54,882 nt of DNA from Pseudomonadales bacterium (GCA_022360555.1 JAKSCQ010000199.1:1-54882), one strand, 5' to 3'; positions 26,111-35,524 are shown, counted from the first letter of the stretch. Made by a program: numbers and translations. Notes: generated from the sequence alone by a model not told the origin.

Positions 26111-27262
26111 TCAGAGGAAAGAAAGATCCTGCATCACGTTGCGCGCGATGATCACGCGCATGATCTCGTTGGTGCCTTCCAGGATCTGATGCACGCGGGC
26201 ATCGCGCACATAACGTTCCAGCGGGTATTCGCGGATGTAGCCGTAGCCGCCGTGCAATTGCAGCGCCTGATTGCAGATGTTGAAGCACAGGTCCGTGGCC
26301 AGGCGTTTGGCCATGGCACAGAGCATGCTCTTGTCGCTGTGGCCCTGGTCCAGTTTCCAGGCGGCCAGGCGCACCATCTGTTGTGCCGCTACCAGCTCGG
26401 TGGCCATGTCCGCCAGGGTGAACTGCACGGTCTGGAACTCGCCAATGGCCTGGCCGAACTGTTTGCGTTCCTGCACGTATTGCTGAGCCTGATGAAGCGC
26501 CGCCTGGGCGGCACCCAGCGAGCAACTGGCAATATTGATGCGGCCACCATCCAGTCCTGCCATGGCGATCCTGAAGCCCTCTCCTTCTTCACCGATCAGG
26601 CACTCGGCGGGAATGCGGGCATCCTCCAGAATCACGGCACGGGTGGGCTGGCTTTTCCAGCCCATCTTTTCCTCATTGCGACCGTAGCTGATGCCAGGCG
26701 TATCCGCCGGAACGGCAAAGCAGGAAATACCACCGGCACCCGGCCCGCCGGTTCTTGCCATCAGCACCAGCACATCGGTATCGCCAGCACCGGAGATAAA
26801 GGCCTTGGCACCGTTCAGCACATAGTCATCACCGACCTTTTTCGCGGTGGTGCCTAACGACGCCGCATCGGAACCGGCTCCCGGTTCCGTGAGACAGTAG
26901 GACGCCAGCTTTTTTCCGCTCATCAGGTCCGCTGCCCAACGCGCCCGGGTGGCGTCGTTACCGAACCGGGTGAGCATCCAGGTGGCCATGTTGTGGATGG
27001 TGATAAAGGCGGTGGTGGAGGTACAGCCACGGGACAGTTGTTCAAAGATCAGCGCCGCATCCAGCCGGGAAAGCCCCATGCCTCCGTGTTCTTCATCGCA
27101 ATACAGCGAACAGAACCCCAGCTCACCCGCCTTGCCAATGGCATCCTTGGGGAAAACACTTTTGGCATCCCATTGCGCGGCAAACGGCGCCAGTTCCTTT
27201 TCGGAAAACTGTCGCGCGGTTTCACGGAAAGCGGTTTGTTCTTGTGTAAAAGAAAAATCCAC
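26111..27262 (-). CDS. Acyl-CoA dehydrogenase of the valine operon (isobutyryl-CoA dehydrogenase type)
   Basis: 383 residues when started at the GTG at 27262 (MDFSFTQEQTAFRETARQF). A longer frame to 27319 is open, but its 5' end is the REP palindrome at 27300-27329, so it is not a likely start. The FAD-binding YCLTEPGAGSD segment and C-terminal LHGGYGYIREYPLERYVRDA and QILEGTNEIMR are typical. Placed between mmsA and mmsB, it most likely oxidises isobutyryl-CoA to methacrylyl-CoA; 2-methylbutyryl-CoA is an alternative. The GTG start is my inference. Confidence 0.88.
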   Translation of the reverse strand: MDFSFTQEQTAFRETARQFSEKELAPFAAQWDAKSVFPKDAIGKAGELGFCSLYCDEEHGGMGLSRLDAALIFEQLSRGCTSTTAFITIHNMATWMLTRFGNDATRARWAADLMSGKKLASYCLTEPGAGSDAASLGTTAKKVGDDYVLNGAKAFISGAGDTDVLVLMARTGGPGAGGISCFAVPADTPGISYGRNEEKMGWKSQPTRAVILEDARIPAECLIGEEGEGFRIAMAGLDGGRINIASCSLGAAQAALHQAQQYVQERKQFGQAIGEFQTVQFTLADMATELVAAQQMVRLAAWKLDQGHSDKSMLCAMAKRLATDLCFNICNQALQLHGGYGYIREYPLERYVRDARVHQILEGTNEIMRVIIARNVMQDLSFL

Positions 27263-27299
27263 AATTTTCTCGCTGTGACTATTCCTGTTTCGCAACTTT

Positions 27300-27329
27300 C
27301 TGTGGGAGCTTGCAGGCAAGCTCCCACAG
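27300..27329. repeat. REP palindrome, CTGTGGGAGCTTGC
   Basis: Perfect 14-bp arms and 2-nt AG loop. It lies between mmsA (stop 27342) and the acyl-CoA dehydrogenase start, inside an operon, and could tune the relative expression of the two genes. Confidence 0.85.
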
Positions 27330-27341
27330 GGTGATGCCGGT

Positions 27342-28838
27342 TTATTTCAGGTGAATGCTCATGTTCGGGCCGGAAGCCGGGATATCGGAGTCGAACCAGC
27401 GGCTGGTGACGGTCTTGGTTTCGGTGTAGAAACGCACCGCCTGTTTGCCGTAGGCGTGCTGGTCACCGTAGAAGGAGCCTTTCCAGCCGGTGAAGCTGAA
27501 GAACGGCAGCGGTACCGGAATCGGCACATTGATTCCCACCTGCCCCACTTCCACTTCGTGCTGGTATTTGCGCGCCGCCGCCCCGCAGGCGGTGAAGATG
27601 GAAGTGCCGTTGCCGTAGGGGCTGTTGTTGACCAGTTCCAGAGCTTCTTCCAGGGTATCCACGGTGATGCAGCACAGCACCGGGCCGAAGATCTCTTCTT
27701 TATAAATGGCCATCTCCGGGCTCACGTCGGTAAACAGCGTCGGGCCCACCCAGTTGCCCTCCGGCAGTCCCTCCACGGTACAGTCGGATCCGTCCAACAG
27801 GCAGGTGGCGCCCTCTTCCTTGCCTTGCCTGATCAGGGTCAGCACCCGCTGCTTGGCCTGGGGGCTGATCTGAGGACCGTAGGCGGCGCCCGGGTCGTTC
27901 CAGGCACCGGGGCGGATATTGGCGAATTCGTCTTTCAGTTCGTCGATCCAGGCTTTGGAATCACCCACGAACACCGCCACGCTGATGGCCATGCAGCGCT
28001 GGCCCGCGGCACCGCAGGACGACCCCACCAGGCTGTTGATCACCTGCTCCTTGTTGGCATCGGGCATGATCACCATGTGGTTCTTGGCGCCGGCGAAGCA
28101 CTGGGCACGCTTCATGTGATCCGTAGCGGTGCGGTAGACGTGCTGCCCCACCGGCACCGAGCCCACAAAAGACACCGCCTTGATATCCGGGTGCGTGAGC
28201 AGGGTGTCCACCTGCTCCTTGCCACCATGGACCACCTGCAACAGGCCCGGCGCGGCCCCGGCTTCCAGGAACAGTTCCGCCAGCCGGTTGGGAGTCATGG
28301 GGTCCTGCTCGGAGGGCTTGAGTACAAAGGTGTTACCGGCGGCGACGGCCAGCGGGAACATCCACAGGGGAATCATGGCCGGGAAATTGAACGGGGTAAT
28401 GCCGGCGCACACGCCCAGTGGCTGGGTCCAGGAATGGGTGTCGATGCTGCGCGCCACGTTTTCCACGGTTTCACCCATCATCAGCGAAGCAATGTTGGCG
28501 GCCTGCTCGGCCACTTCGATACCGCGCCATACGTCGCCCTTGGCATCCTCGAAGGTCTTGCCGGTTTCCTGGCTGAGGATTTCGGCGATTTCGGCCTGGT
28601 GCTCCTTGAGCAGCGCCTGGTAGCGCAGCATCAGTCTCGCCCGCTCGGACACCGGCTCTTCTTTCCAGCTCTGGAAGGCAGCTTTCGCCGCCGCGATGGC
28701 CTGCTCCATTTCATCCGCCGTGGCGGCCGGTGCCTCGCACAGCACGTCCTGGGTGGCGGGGTTGGTAACCGGAATCCACTGATCGGTCTGGCTGGCGACA
28801 AACTCACCATTGATCAGCAGGGGCAGGCGACGGGTCAT
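27342..28838 (-). CDS. mmsA: CoA-acylating methylmalonate-semialdehyde dehydrogenase
   Basis: 498 residues from the ATG at 28838 (GGAGAG upstream). Features of the family: [19 protein letters not shown], the FVGSVPVG nucleotide region and the catalytic Cys in [14 protein letters not shown]. It converts methylmalonate semialdehyde to propionyl-CoA at the end of valine and thymine catabolism. First gene of the mms operon, divergent from the regulator mmsR across a 99-bp spacer. Confidence 0.95.
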   Translation of the reverse strand: MTRRLPLLINGEFVASQTDQWIPVTNPATQDVLCEAPAATADEMEQAIAAAKAAFQSWKEEPVSERARLMLRYQALLKEHQAEIAEILSQETGKTFEDAKGDVWRGIEVAEQAANIASLMMGETVENVARSIDTHSWTQPLGVCAGITPFNFPAMIPLWMFPLAVAAGNTFVLKPSEQDPMTPNRLAELFLEAGAAPGLLQVVHGGKEQVDTLLTHPDIKAVSFVGSVPVGQHVYRTATDHMKRAQCFAGAKNHMVIMPDANKEQVINSLVGSSCGAAGQRCMAISVAVFVGDSKAWIDELKDEFANIRPGAWNDPGAAYGPQISPQAKQRVLTLIRQGKEEGATCLLDGSDCTVEGLPEGNWVGPTLFTDVSPEMAIYKEEIFGPVLCCITVDTLEEALELVNNSPYGNGTSIFTACGAAARKYQHEVEVGQVGINVPIPVPLPFFSFTGWKGSFYGDQHAYGKQAVRFYTETKTVTSRWFDSDIPASGPNMSIHLK

Positions 28839-28937
28839 GACAGCTCTCCACTCGAATATTGTCCCGTCCAGTTGTAGCACAGCCGGTCGGGTGGGGAGAT
28901 AGCCACTTTTGCCCGATAATGGATTATATTGCTATAT

Positions 28938-29846
28938 ATGAGACCACCACCGAATCACCAGCACGCCCCGGCGGAACCCTCCAGCTGGCCCCTGCCGGCC
29001 AGTGGCCAGCGCACCGTGATCCCCCCGGCGGTGCTGGACAGCATTGCCGGCCACCCGCTCTGTGATGGCTGCATGCCCCACGGCGTGGGCTATTACCCGC
29101 AGGCGCGCGGCCACCGCATGCACCGGGAAGATCCGGCGGATGACCTGCTGATCTACTGCATAAGCGGAGAGGGCCAGTTGCAGGTGGAAGGCCGCCAGAC
29201 GACCGTTACCGCCGGGGATCTGGTGCTCCTGCCCGCGGGGGTTGCCCACCGTTACCAGGCAGATAACAAACACCCCTGGAGCATTTACTGGGTTCACCTT
29301 GGTGGCCGTGAAGTGCCCCGCTATTTTGACGAAATTGCCGGGCAAGGCCGGTCACGAAAAATCCGGGTGGGAGTGCATTCGCGACTGGCGGAGGAATTCC
29401 AGGCCCTGCTGGCGGCAGCCACCCGGGTCCAGCCGGAGCATCTGGTGTACGCGGCCAACCTGCTACGCAGCCTGCTGGCCTTTGCCGCCCTGATGCGCCA
29501 CCAGCACCAGGTGCGCCACGCCACCCTGGACGTGAACCGGGTGAACAGTTACCTGCAGACCGCCCTCTCCCGCCGCGTATCGCTGGACGAACTGGTCAGC
29601 GCCACCAGCGAGCTGTCGCGCTATCACTTTATCCGCGAGTACAAACGCCAGACCGGGCAGACGCCCATGCAGGCCTTCCAGCGTATCAAGATCAGCCATG
29701 CCTGCTACCTGCTCGATATCACCGACGATACCGTGGTGCAGATTGCCGCCCGACTGGGCTATGACGACCCCTATTATTTTTCCCGGCTGTTCAAGCGGGT
29801 GATGGACGTGTCACCGGCGGGCTATCGGCGTGAGCGGGGGCAGTAG
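28938..29846 (+). CDS. mmsR: AraC-family activator of the mms operon
   Basis: 302 residues from the ATG at 28938. The N-terminal cupin sensory domain (GEGQLQVEGRQTTVTAGDLVLLPAG) is followed by a C-terminal AraC domain. The gene is divergent from mmsA, exactly as mmsR is in Pseudomonas aeruginosa, where it activates mmsAB in response to valine-derived intermediates; that role is assigned by analogy. No clear ribosome site precedes the ATG and TATATT-type boxes lie 5-15 nt upstream, so the message may be nearly leaderless; a slightly longer start (TTG 28929) is possible. Confidence 0.85.
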   Translation: MRPPPNHQHAPAEPSSWPLPASGQRTVIPPAVLDSIAGHPLCDGCMPHGVGYYPQARGHRMHREDPADDLLIYCISGEGQLQVEGRQTTVTAGDLVLLPAGVAHRYQADNKHPWSIYWVHLGGREVPRYFDEIAGQGRSRKIRVGVHSRLAEEFQALLAAATRVQPEHLVYAANLLRSLLAFAALMRHQHQVRHATLDVNRVNSYLQTALSRRVSLDELVSATSELSRYHFIREYKRQTGQTPMQAFQRIKISHACYLLDITDDTVVQIAARLGYDDPYYFSRLFKRVMDVSPAGYRRERGQ

Positions 29847-29902
29847 AAGGCGCGAGTTGAACCGCGCGGGACCAAGTCCGGCTTCATTCAGGGTTGTGGC
29901 CC

Positions 29903-29930
29903 CTTGAAAACACCCAGCCCGCCCCTATCT
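29903..29930 (+). promoter_or_regulatory. RpoH (sigma-32) type promoter of the hsp20 pair
   Basis: CTTGAAA at 29903-29909, 12 nt, then CCCCTATCT at 29922-29930. This closely fits the heat-shock consensus CTTGAAA-N11-16-CCCCAT. A start near 29937 would give a leader of about 105 nt before the first hsp20 gene. Confidence 0.8.
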
Positions 29931-30022
29931 GAAACAATGACAACAGCAAACCGACGCGGCGCCCTGGCAGGCGTGTCATCGCCCGTTTAGCGGGCCGCCA
30001 CTGTCGGCGTGACCATTTCGTA

Positions 30023-30037
30023 TCGCTTTAAGGAGGA
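30023..30037 (+). promoter_or_regulatory. Possible ROSE-like RNA thermometer end
   Basis: UCGCU at 30023-30027 fits the UYGCU signature of ROSE elements and lies a few nt before AGGAGGA at 30031-30037, the ribosome site of hsp20. In ROSE, this pentamer pairs with the Shine-Dalgarno AGGA through a U-A, Y-G, G.G, U-A set. The leader of about 105 nt has the typical ROSE size. The folding of the upstream part was not computed. Confidence 0.45.
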
Positions 30038-30043
30038 TGTGTT

Positions 30044-30526
30044 ATGGGTAAAGTCGACCTGACCCCACTGTATCGCAGCAGTATCGGTTTCGATCATCTC
30101 GGCCACCTGCTGGATAATGCCTTGCGTGCCGATCGCAGCGAACGCGAGCACCCACCGTGCAACATTGAGGTGACCGGCGAAAACCGCTATCGGATTACCC
30201 TGGCGGTACCGGGTTTTACCAATGATGAGCTGGAAGTGCAGTCCGCTGAGGGCATCCTGACAGTTCGTGGCAAACGTCAGGAGGAAGAAGCGAGCGACAG
30301 CCGTTATGTCCATCAGGGAATCCACTATTACCCCTTTGAACGCCGCTTCAGCCTGGCGGATTTCGTGGAGGTACGCGGCGCCAGCCTGCACCATGGGCTG
30401 CTACAGATCGACCTGATCCGGGAGGTGCCGGACACGCTCAAACCCCGTCGCATCGAGATCCAGGCCAACACGGATCAAGCCGCTTCGGCAGCTCTGGATC
30501 AAAGCGGCAAGGAGGTGAAGGCATGA
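30044..30526 (+). CDS. Small heat-shock protein, IbpA/Hsp20 type
   Basis: 160 residues. The alpha-crystallin domain runs from about residue 40 to 130 (PPCNIEVTGENRYRITLAVPGF, ILTVRGKRQEEE, RRFSLADFV) and matches IbpA, with a short N-terminal arm starting MGKVDLTPLYRSSIGFDHL as in IbpA proteins. It binds unfolding proteins without ATP. Expressed from an RpoH-type promoter, with AGGAGG 7 nt before ATG. Overlaps the next hsp20 gene by 4 nt (ATGA). Confidence 0.93.
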   Translation: MGKVDLTPLYRSSIGFDHLGHLLDNALRADRSEREHPPCNIEVTGENRYRITLAVPGFTNDELEVQSAEGILTVRGKRQEEEASDSRYVHQGIHYYPFERRFSLADFVEVRGASLHHGLLQIDLIREVPDTLKPRRIEIQANTDQAASAALDQSGKEVKA

Positions 30527-31065
30527 ACTGGCAGAAACTGAACCCGTGGAACTGGTTCAAGCACGAGGATGATGCCGACCGGGAGGCGGTGTCCCTGCCC
30601 GTGCAGCAAAGCACCCCGTCAGCCGGTCAGGCGCTGGATCCGTTCGCTCACGCCTGGGCCAGCTGGCAACGGCAGTTCGACCAGATGCTGCAACATAGCT
30701 TTCGCACCCTTGCCGGCTTGCCAGGTCGCACGGATGGATTTCGCCCCAGCCTGGACCTGGCAGATGAAGGGGACCATTACCGCATCAGCCTGGAAACCCC
30801 GGGCATGGCGGCGGATGACCTTGCCATCCGCGTGGACGGCGACCGCCTGATTGTGGAAGGCGAAAAGCAACAGGTCCAGCCCGCCGGGGAGACGGCCTAC
30901 TACCGAGTGGAGCGGTATTACGGTGCCTTCCGCCGCATTCTGGCGCTGCCCGCTGACGCGGATGCCGAACACATTGATGCCAGTCTTCGCGATGGTGTGC
31001 TGACCCTGAATATCCCTCGCCAAAAAGGCGCCACGCCGCCCCGGCAGATCCCCATCCGTACCTGA
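30523..31065 (+). CDS. Small heat-shock protein, Hsp20 (class A/archaeal type)
   Basis: 180 residues with a longer N-terminal arm (about 70 residues) and an alpha-crystallin domain around 75-170: FRPSLDLADEGDHYRISLETPGM, VEGEKQQ and RRILALPADAD, ending DGVLTLNIPRQKG. This is a different Hsp20 subclass from its partner, so the pair may form mixed oligomers; that is inference. The ATG overlaps the previous stop. A strong terminator follows at 31074. Confidence 0.92.
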   Translation: MNWQKLNPWNWFKHEDDADREAVSLPVQQSTPSAGQALDPFAHAWASWQRQFDQMLQHSFRTLAGLPGRTDGFRPSLDLADEGDHYRISLETPGMAADDLAIRVDGDRLIVEGEKQQVQPAGETAYYRVERYYGAFRRILALPADADAEHIDASLRDGVLTLNIPRQKGATPPRQIPIRT

Positions 31066-31073
31066 AAACGCAA

Positions 31074-31100
31074 AAAGGGACAGCCTGGCTGTCCCTTTCT
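31074..31100 (+). terminator. Rho-independent terminator of the hsp20 operon
   Basis: Stem AAAGGGACAGC / GCTGTCCCTTT, 11 bp, with a 3-nt loop and pyrimidine-rich tail, 9 nt after the stop. The A-rich 5' side could make it bidirectional for the convergent lipoprotein gene. Confidence 0.85.
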
Positions 31101-31204
31101 CCGGTGTGCTTTTCTCCGCTTTCTCGCCTCTTCTTCTTGTCTCTTTCTGCCACCCTTTTCCTGGCCTGCAAAGCCCCTGGTAAACAGGGATTTTAGTCCG
31201 ATCC

Positions 31205-31669
31205 TCAATGAAAGCGCGCCATCTCTTCCCACTGCGGATCATTGTAGAAATCGATACTCAACGGGTAGGCAGGATGCCCCTTCAACGCAAGGTTGAATTT
31301 TTCCATGAACGCATCACGGTCCACCACATAAAAAGCAAAGGCTTTCCTGTTATTGCCTGTTGTGGAATACACGCTACGGTAAAGCTCGCCCTTGCCTTCG
31401 ATCATTGCCAGAGCCTCTTCCAGCGCCACCATTTTGTTATTGGTTTTCGAGGCCGGCATCCCATTGTTAGCCGAGCCGTCATACTCCCATGAAACCACGG
31501 TCAGCCACGGCATGGACTGCCTGTTTTCTTCATCGGGAAGCACACTGACATATTTATAAATAACAGGGTTCCCTTCTTCTTTTGCCAACCCGATGGACCA
31601 CGAGGAATCACTCGAAGCACAGGCAGAAACCATTACCAGAACGATTGAAAAAAGTACGGCTTTTTTCAT
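31205..31669 (-). CDS. Lipoprotein, DUF695-like
   Basis: 154 residues from the ATG at 31669 (MKKAVLFSIVLVMVSACASSD), chosen because it starts a lipoprotein signal peptide with lipobox VSAC. The mature part resembles DUF695-type domains: Trp/Tyr-rich strands (WLTVVSWEYDG), a middle helix (KMVALEEALAMIEGKGELYR) and a terminal YPLSIDFYNDPQWEEM. It is AT-richer than its surroundings. No function established; the DUF695 link is from memory of the pattern. Its start lies 24 nt after the stop of the DUF1963 gene, in the same direction. Confidence 0.65.
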   Translation of the reverse strand: MKKAVLFSIVLVMVSACASSDSSWSIGLAKEEGNPVIYKYVSVLPDEENRQSMPWLTVVSWEYDGSANNGMPASKTNNKMVALEEALAMIEGKGELYRSVYSTTGNNRKAFAFYVVDRDAFMEKFNLALKGHPAYPLSIDFYNDPQWEEMARFH

Positions 31670-31692
31670 AAAAAAATTATTTTTTTTGATAT

Positions 31693-32418
31693 TCAGAGAC
31701 GGCTTTCCCAGGTCAGCGTCATGATGTTGGGGTGCTGCTCGCACTGGAAAACATAGGCACAGCCGTAATCACCAAAACAGAACGGCAAGCTGTCAGTGGA
31801 ATCCAGTTGCATGACGAACTGCATGGGCTTTCTGCAGCAATGGCAGGATGGGTAGTGGGCCTTGTCGACCCAGTGCGGCCAGCCCAGCAGCTTGTCGCCG
31901 GGGCGCGGGGCAGGGCGGTGGGCATGGAGCAGGGCGAGGGTGCCCTCCGGCAGGTCGTCATTGATGGCGGCCATTTCCTTCTGGTCCGGAAAATCATTCA
32001 GGGGAATCCAGCCGGTCAGTGACTGTTCCTCGAAGGCATCCGGAATCGGCATGGCCAGGGCCTCGAAGCCATTGGCCTCGGGGCGGGCAATCACACGGGT
32101 CAGGGTGACTTCGGAGAAGGGCAGGTGGGCCTGACCCAGCACCTCGCATTCTTCTTCCATGTTGGTGCAATAGAACACCTGCAACACGCCATCACCGAAC
32201 GGACTGCGGGCATCATCGGGCAGATCCTGGGAATCAAGCTGCACGAACAACTGCATGGGCTCGTGACAGTGGCCACAGCAGGGCCAGGTTTCACCGGGGC
32301 GCAGCAGCGGCAGACCGCCAAACTTGGACCGGGCTCCAGGCACAGCCGGGCCTGTCCGGGGCCGCCAGGCGGGCCGGGCAAGGGGAGCCAGTTTGAGTTT
32401 GATTTCTTCGGGCAGCAT
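31693..32418 (-). CDS. DUF1963 domain protein with two Cys clusters
   Basis: 241 residues from the ATG at 32418, where GAGGA precedes by 6 nt; the frame extends further upstream without a ribosome site. DUF1963 signatures: SKFGGLPLLRPGETWPCC near the start and QFVMQLDSTDSLPFCFGDYGCAYVFQ near the end. There are two Cys groups, PCCGHCHEPMQ and SCHCCRKPMQ, which look like CxxC zinc-binding knuckles attached to a repeated MQL/MQF strand. The two halves look like an internal duplication. Function unknown. Confidence 0.8.
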   Translation of the reverse strand: MLPEEIKLKLAPLARPAWRPRTGPAVPGARSKFGGLPLLRPGETWPCCGHCHEPMQLFVQLDSQDLPDDARSPFGDGVLQVFYCTNMEEECEVLGQAHLPFSEVTLTRVIARPEANGFEALAMPIPDAFEEQSLTGWIPLNDFPDQKEMAAINDDLPEGTLALLHAHRPAPRPGDKLLGWPHWVDKAHYPSCHCCRKPMQFVMQLDSTDSLPFCFGDYGCAYVFQCEQHPNIMTLTWESRL

Positions 32419-32564
32419 GACACGTCCTCGTACGGTCGTTTCAGCTTGCCCGGCAAGTGCCCGGCTGACAATGAACCAGCTTCGCAAATCCGCTGCCAGG
32501 GCGATTTCACCGAATGAGCGGCATACAGCCCGGGATGAAGCAACGATTTAATGTGAAAGGGTTA

Positions 32565-34046
32565 TCAATCATGCACCCGGTCGTCCCGGTGCTGGAACTG
32601 CTGCATCTGCCACTGGGCAAAGGCCTGCTGGGCCAGTTCCAGTTGCTCGATGAGGCGCTGGCGCTTGCTGGGGTCGAAGCGGCGGCTGGCCAGGGATTGC
32701 AGGCTTTTCTGCAGGCCGTTGCGGTCGCGCCGCTCCAGTTGTTCCAGCCAGTGGTTGCCGGCCTCGGTGACCACCAGCACATCGCGGCAGGCGTGGTTGC
32801 GCTGGCTGATTTCGTACCAGTGCACCAGCGCCCGGCCCAGCACCACATAGGCGAACTGGGGGTCTTTCAGGGGGCCGTAGACCGCTTCGCGGAAGCCGCC
32901 ACTGAGCGGCCCCAGTTTCAAGCGGGTGAGCTTGTCGCTGTAGTAGTAGCTGCCGGCGGCGCCGATCAGCCCGCCGATGAGCGCCCCGGTGCCCAGGGAA
33001 TGGCCCAGGGTCACCGCATCCAGCCCGGCGCCACCCACGGCCCCGGCGCCAAAACCGGCGGCGGCCAGTTGGGTCTTGCTGATGCCCCACAACTGGCGGG
33101 TACGCTCACCGAACAGGTCACCGCCGTCGGGGGTGACCAGGTCACTTTCCTGGCGTTGCAGGCGGCGGTACTGGTAGAGATCTTCCACCGCCCGGCGCTG
33201 GCGCTGTTCGCGTTCGCGCTGCCAGTCCCGCCAGCGTTGGCGCAGCTTGGGTAACAGGGGGCTGGCGCTTTCATGCTCCCCCAGGCGGGCGGTTTCCTGG
33301 TGGCCGAGCATCTCGATAAGGGCATCGGCGATGTGTTCCAGGGCCTGGCTGTCGCGGCCAAATTTCAGGGCCTGCAGATATTCCAGCGCGGCATCCAGGG
33401 GCTCTCGCCAGGCTGGCGCCAGCTGCCCGAAGCTGCGCAGCAGGTCCAGGTGCTTTTCGAACGGCGCGCGCACCGCGTCGAAGCGACGCACGATCTGGAA
33501 GTACTGGCCCAGGGCGGCTTCCCAGTCGGCACTGTAGTCGTCGCTGCCAATCTGGTTGATCAGCGCCAGGCTGGGCCGGCCGGTCCAGCGCAGGATGTTC
33601 ATCTCCGCTTCGTGCTCGCGGTTGTAGGGTACCGAGCCATCCACCACGTAGATGATACCAGCGCCGTCCACGATGGGACGCAGCAGTTCGCATTCGTCGT
33701 GGTAGCGAGGATCGTCGGCGTGCTGGGTGAGAAAGGCGGCCACGGTATCCGGCCGGTCGGAGGCCGACAGGCTGTGGCCCTGCAGCCAGGCCAGCACCTT
33801 GCGCGGGCGCTGGAAGCCGGGGGTGTCGATCAGCTCGTAAAGGGTAACGTCGTCCACCTTCATGGGGTAGCGGTGACTGTCACGGGTGGTGCCCGGCTCC
33901 ATGGCGATGGCAATGGAGTCGTTCTGGGACAGGGTGGCCACGACGCTGGACTTGCCCTTGTTGGGGTGGCCGACCACGGCAAAGCGGGGCAGCGCGGTGT
34001 CGGGCTGCCGGTTGTTGTGGCTGTCGGGGTTGCCGTTGTCTTGCAT
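32565..34046 (-). CDS. DUF3482-family GTPase
   Basis: 493 residues. An N-terminal GTPase domain has G1 GHPNKGKSS (26-34), the Thr of G2 near PGTTRD and G3 DTPG (74-77). The G4 NKxD is not evident (LINQIGSDDY). A DUF3482 region follows, with a glycine-rich hydrophobic stretch (AGFGAGAVGGAGLDA ... GALIGGLIGAAG) that may insert in a membrane. Directly upstream gene order is DUF2868 protein then this GTPase, a pair known to co-occur; function unknown. Confidence 0.88.
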   Translation of the reverse strand: MQDNGNPDSHNNRQPDTALPRFAVVGHPNKGKSSVVATLSQNDSIAIAMEPGTTRDSHRYPMKVDDVTLYELIDTPGFQRPRKVLAWLQGHSLSASDRPDTVAAFLTQHADDPRYHDECELLRPIVDGAGIIYVVDGSVPYNREHEAEMNILRWTGRPSLALINQIGSDDYSADWEAALGQYFQIVRRFDAVRAPFEKHLDLLRSFGQLAPAWREPLDAALEYLQALKFGRDSQALEHIADALIEMLGHQETARLGEHESASPLLPKLRQRWRDWQREREQRQRRAVEDLYQYRRLQRQESDLVTPDGGDLFGERTRQLWGISKTQLAAAGFGAGAVGGAGLDAVTLGHSLGTGALIGGLIGAAGSYYYSDKLTRLKLGPLSGGFREAVYGPLKDPQFAYVVLGRALVHWYEISQRNHACRDVLVVTEAGNHWLEQLERRDRNGLQKSLQSLASRRFDPSKRQRLIEQLELAQQAFAQWQMQQFQHRDDRVHD

Positions 34047-34138
34047 GTTCTTGCCTTGCCCCTTGTCCGGAAGGTGGCGGGTTGCCGGTTGTCTTTTTCG
34101 CCTTGCGAGCCTGGCGCCTGCAGGGGAGCGAACATCCT

Positions 34139-34168
34139 GTCGGAGATGGGCTCACGCCCATTTCCGAC
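34139..34168. repeat. REP palindrome, GGAGATGGGC family (second copy)
   Basis: Arms GTCGGAGATGGGC and GCCCATTTCCGAC (one G/T mismatch), loop TCAC. It directly abuts the stop codon of the DUF2868 gene (34169) and separates it from the GTPase. Same family as 4588-4617; the outermost arm bases covary (GG/CC there, GT/AC here). Confidence 0.8.
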
Positions 34169-35515
34169 CTACGTTTTCGGGGCGCACAGCAGCAGGTTGG
34201 CGTCGTGCTGGCGATCCACGAAACGCTGCCACTGGGCGAGCAGGGAATCCGCCAGTGGCGCACCCTCTTCATCGGCCACCGGGACCAGCGCCAGCAGGGT
34301 ACCGGCCGGCCAATGATCCCGCGCATCGAGAATAAAATCACTGAGCTCGCCGGTGGGTGGCTCCCAGCCGCGCGCCACCAGCAGTACGGCCTCCTTGCGT
34401 TCCCCTGCCCGGCGAATCACCTGCTCATCCTCGGCCAGGCTGCTGTTGCCACCGGCCCGCAGTTGCAGGGGGGCCGGGTCGGCGCTTAGCCGGGCGGCCA
34501 GATCCGCCGAGATCATGGCGGCGCCGGCCCAGTGGATCAGGGTAGCGCTGTCGGGCAGGGGAGACAGGGTGGTGGTCGCCTCTGCCGGGGCGGACGGCGC
34601 CTCGTCCTGGCCCCGGGTTTCCACCCAGGGAGTCTCGAACCGGTATTGCAGCGGCGCAAACCCGGGGTGGCGGTCCAGCGCCCGGCGGGCCTGCCAGCGC
34701 ACCTGCAGCACCGCCAGCACCAGCAACACCAGACGCGGCAGCAGTACATAGGTGAGCCACAGCATCAGCACGAATGGCCACCAGGTGCCCAGCAGGGCCG
34801 GGTTGGCGGCACCATTGTCGGTCAGCCGGTAATACTGGGAGGCACCGACCAGTTCCGCCGAGGGCACCGCCGCCGGCCACAGGGTCTGCCAGGGTAGGGC
34901 CAGGGTGCTCACCAGGCGATGGTAGCCCTCGGCGGAGGCCTGCAGGGTAGTACTCCAGCCAAAGGCCAGGTCCTGTACCACCACCATGACCAGCAGGGTC
35001 AGCAGGCCGCTGATGGCAAACAGCAGGCCGCCGGTATGGGCGATGCGGGCAGACAGGGCCGGGCGCAGTGGCGCCAGCGGGTCCGCGTCGTCCTGGAAGC
35101 GGCCCAGCAGGCTGCGCCAGGGCTGCCAGCCCAGCCAGGCCTGCAGACTGGTGAAGACCGCCAGCAACAATTGCAGGCCGACCAGGGCGATCAGCAGGGT
35201 GACGTTGATCTGCCGGCTGCCGTCATAGACCAGCAGGCCCAGCATGAAGGCCATGCCCAGCACCGCTCCCAGCCCGGCAAACAGCCAGCGCGCCTGACGC
35301 CAGCGACGCAGGCGCGGGTCCGGCCCGTTGTCCCGGCGCTGGCCATTGAGGGCGTGCAGCTCACCCAGCCAGGCGGGGATGGATCGCGGCTGGCGGTTGT
35401 CATCCTGCTGCTGGGCAAAGCGCCGGTCACGGCGGTGCAGAAACGCCTGGCTCTGCCCGGCGTCACGGCGGTACTGGTCGTCAAAATCCAGCAGCAGGGT
35501 CAGGGCATTAGCCAT
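34169..35515 (-). CDS. DUF2868-family integral membrane protein
   Basis: 448 residues. An N-terminal charged segment (MANALTLLLDFDDQYRRDAG) precedes hydrophobic helices at about residues 75-100, 103-127, 145-170 and 215-250, then a long soluble C-terminal region ending LLLCAPKT. DUF2868 membrane proteins are regularly encoded next to DUF3482 GTPases and may act as their membrane partner. Second gene of this putative unit; the small lipoprotein gene lies 9 nt upstream in the same direction. Confidence 0.85.
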   Translation of the reverse strand: MANALTLLLDFDDQYRRDAGQSQAFLHRRDRRFAQQQDDNRQPRSIPAWLGELHALNGQRRDNGPDPRLRRWRQARWLFAGLGAVLGMAFMLGLLVYDGSRQINVTLLIALVGLQLLLAVFTSLQAWLGWQPWRSLLGRFQDDADPLAPLRPALSARIAHTGGLLFAISGLLTLLVMVVVQDLAFGWSTTLQASAEGYHRLVSTLALPWQTLWPAAVPSAELVGASQYYRLTDNGAANPALLGTWWPFVLMLWLTYVLLPRLVLLVLAVLQVRWQARRALDRHPGFAPLQYRFETPWVETRGQDEAPSAPAEATTTLSPLPDSATLIHWAGAAMISADLAARLSADPAPLQLRAGGNSSLAEDEQVIRRAGERKEAVLLVARGWEPPTGELSDFILDARDHWPAGTLLALVPVADEEGAPLADSLLAQWQRFVDRQHDANLLLCAPKT

Positions 35516-35524
35516 CGACAGCCG

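Noticed and set aside
27351..28877. Long open frame antisense to mmsA (508 codons)
   Set aside because: It is the shadow of mmsA; no domain, no ribosome site and repetitive Gly/His/Arg-rich composition.
33273..34316. Long open frame opposite the DUF3482 GTPase (347 codons)
   Set aside because: It overlaps a gene with clear GTPase motifs, and it runs through a REP at 34139-34168.
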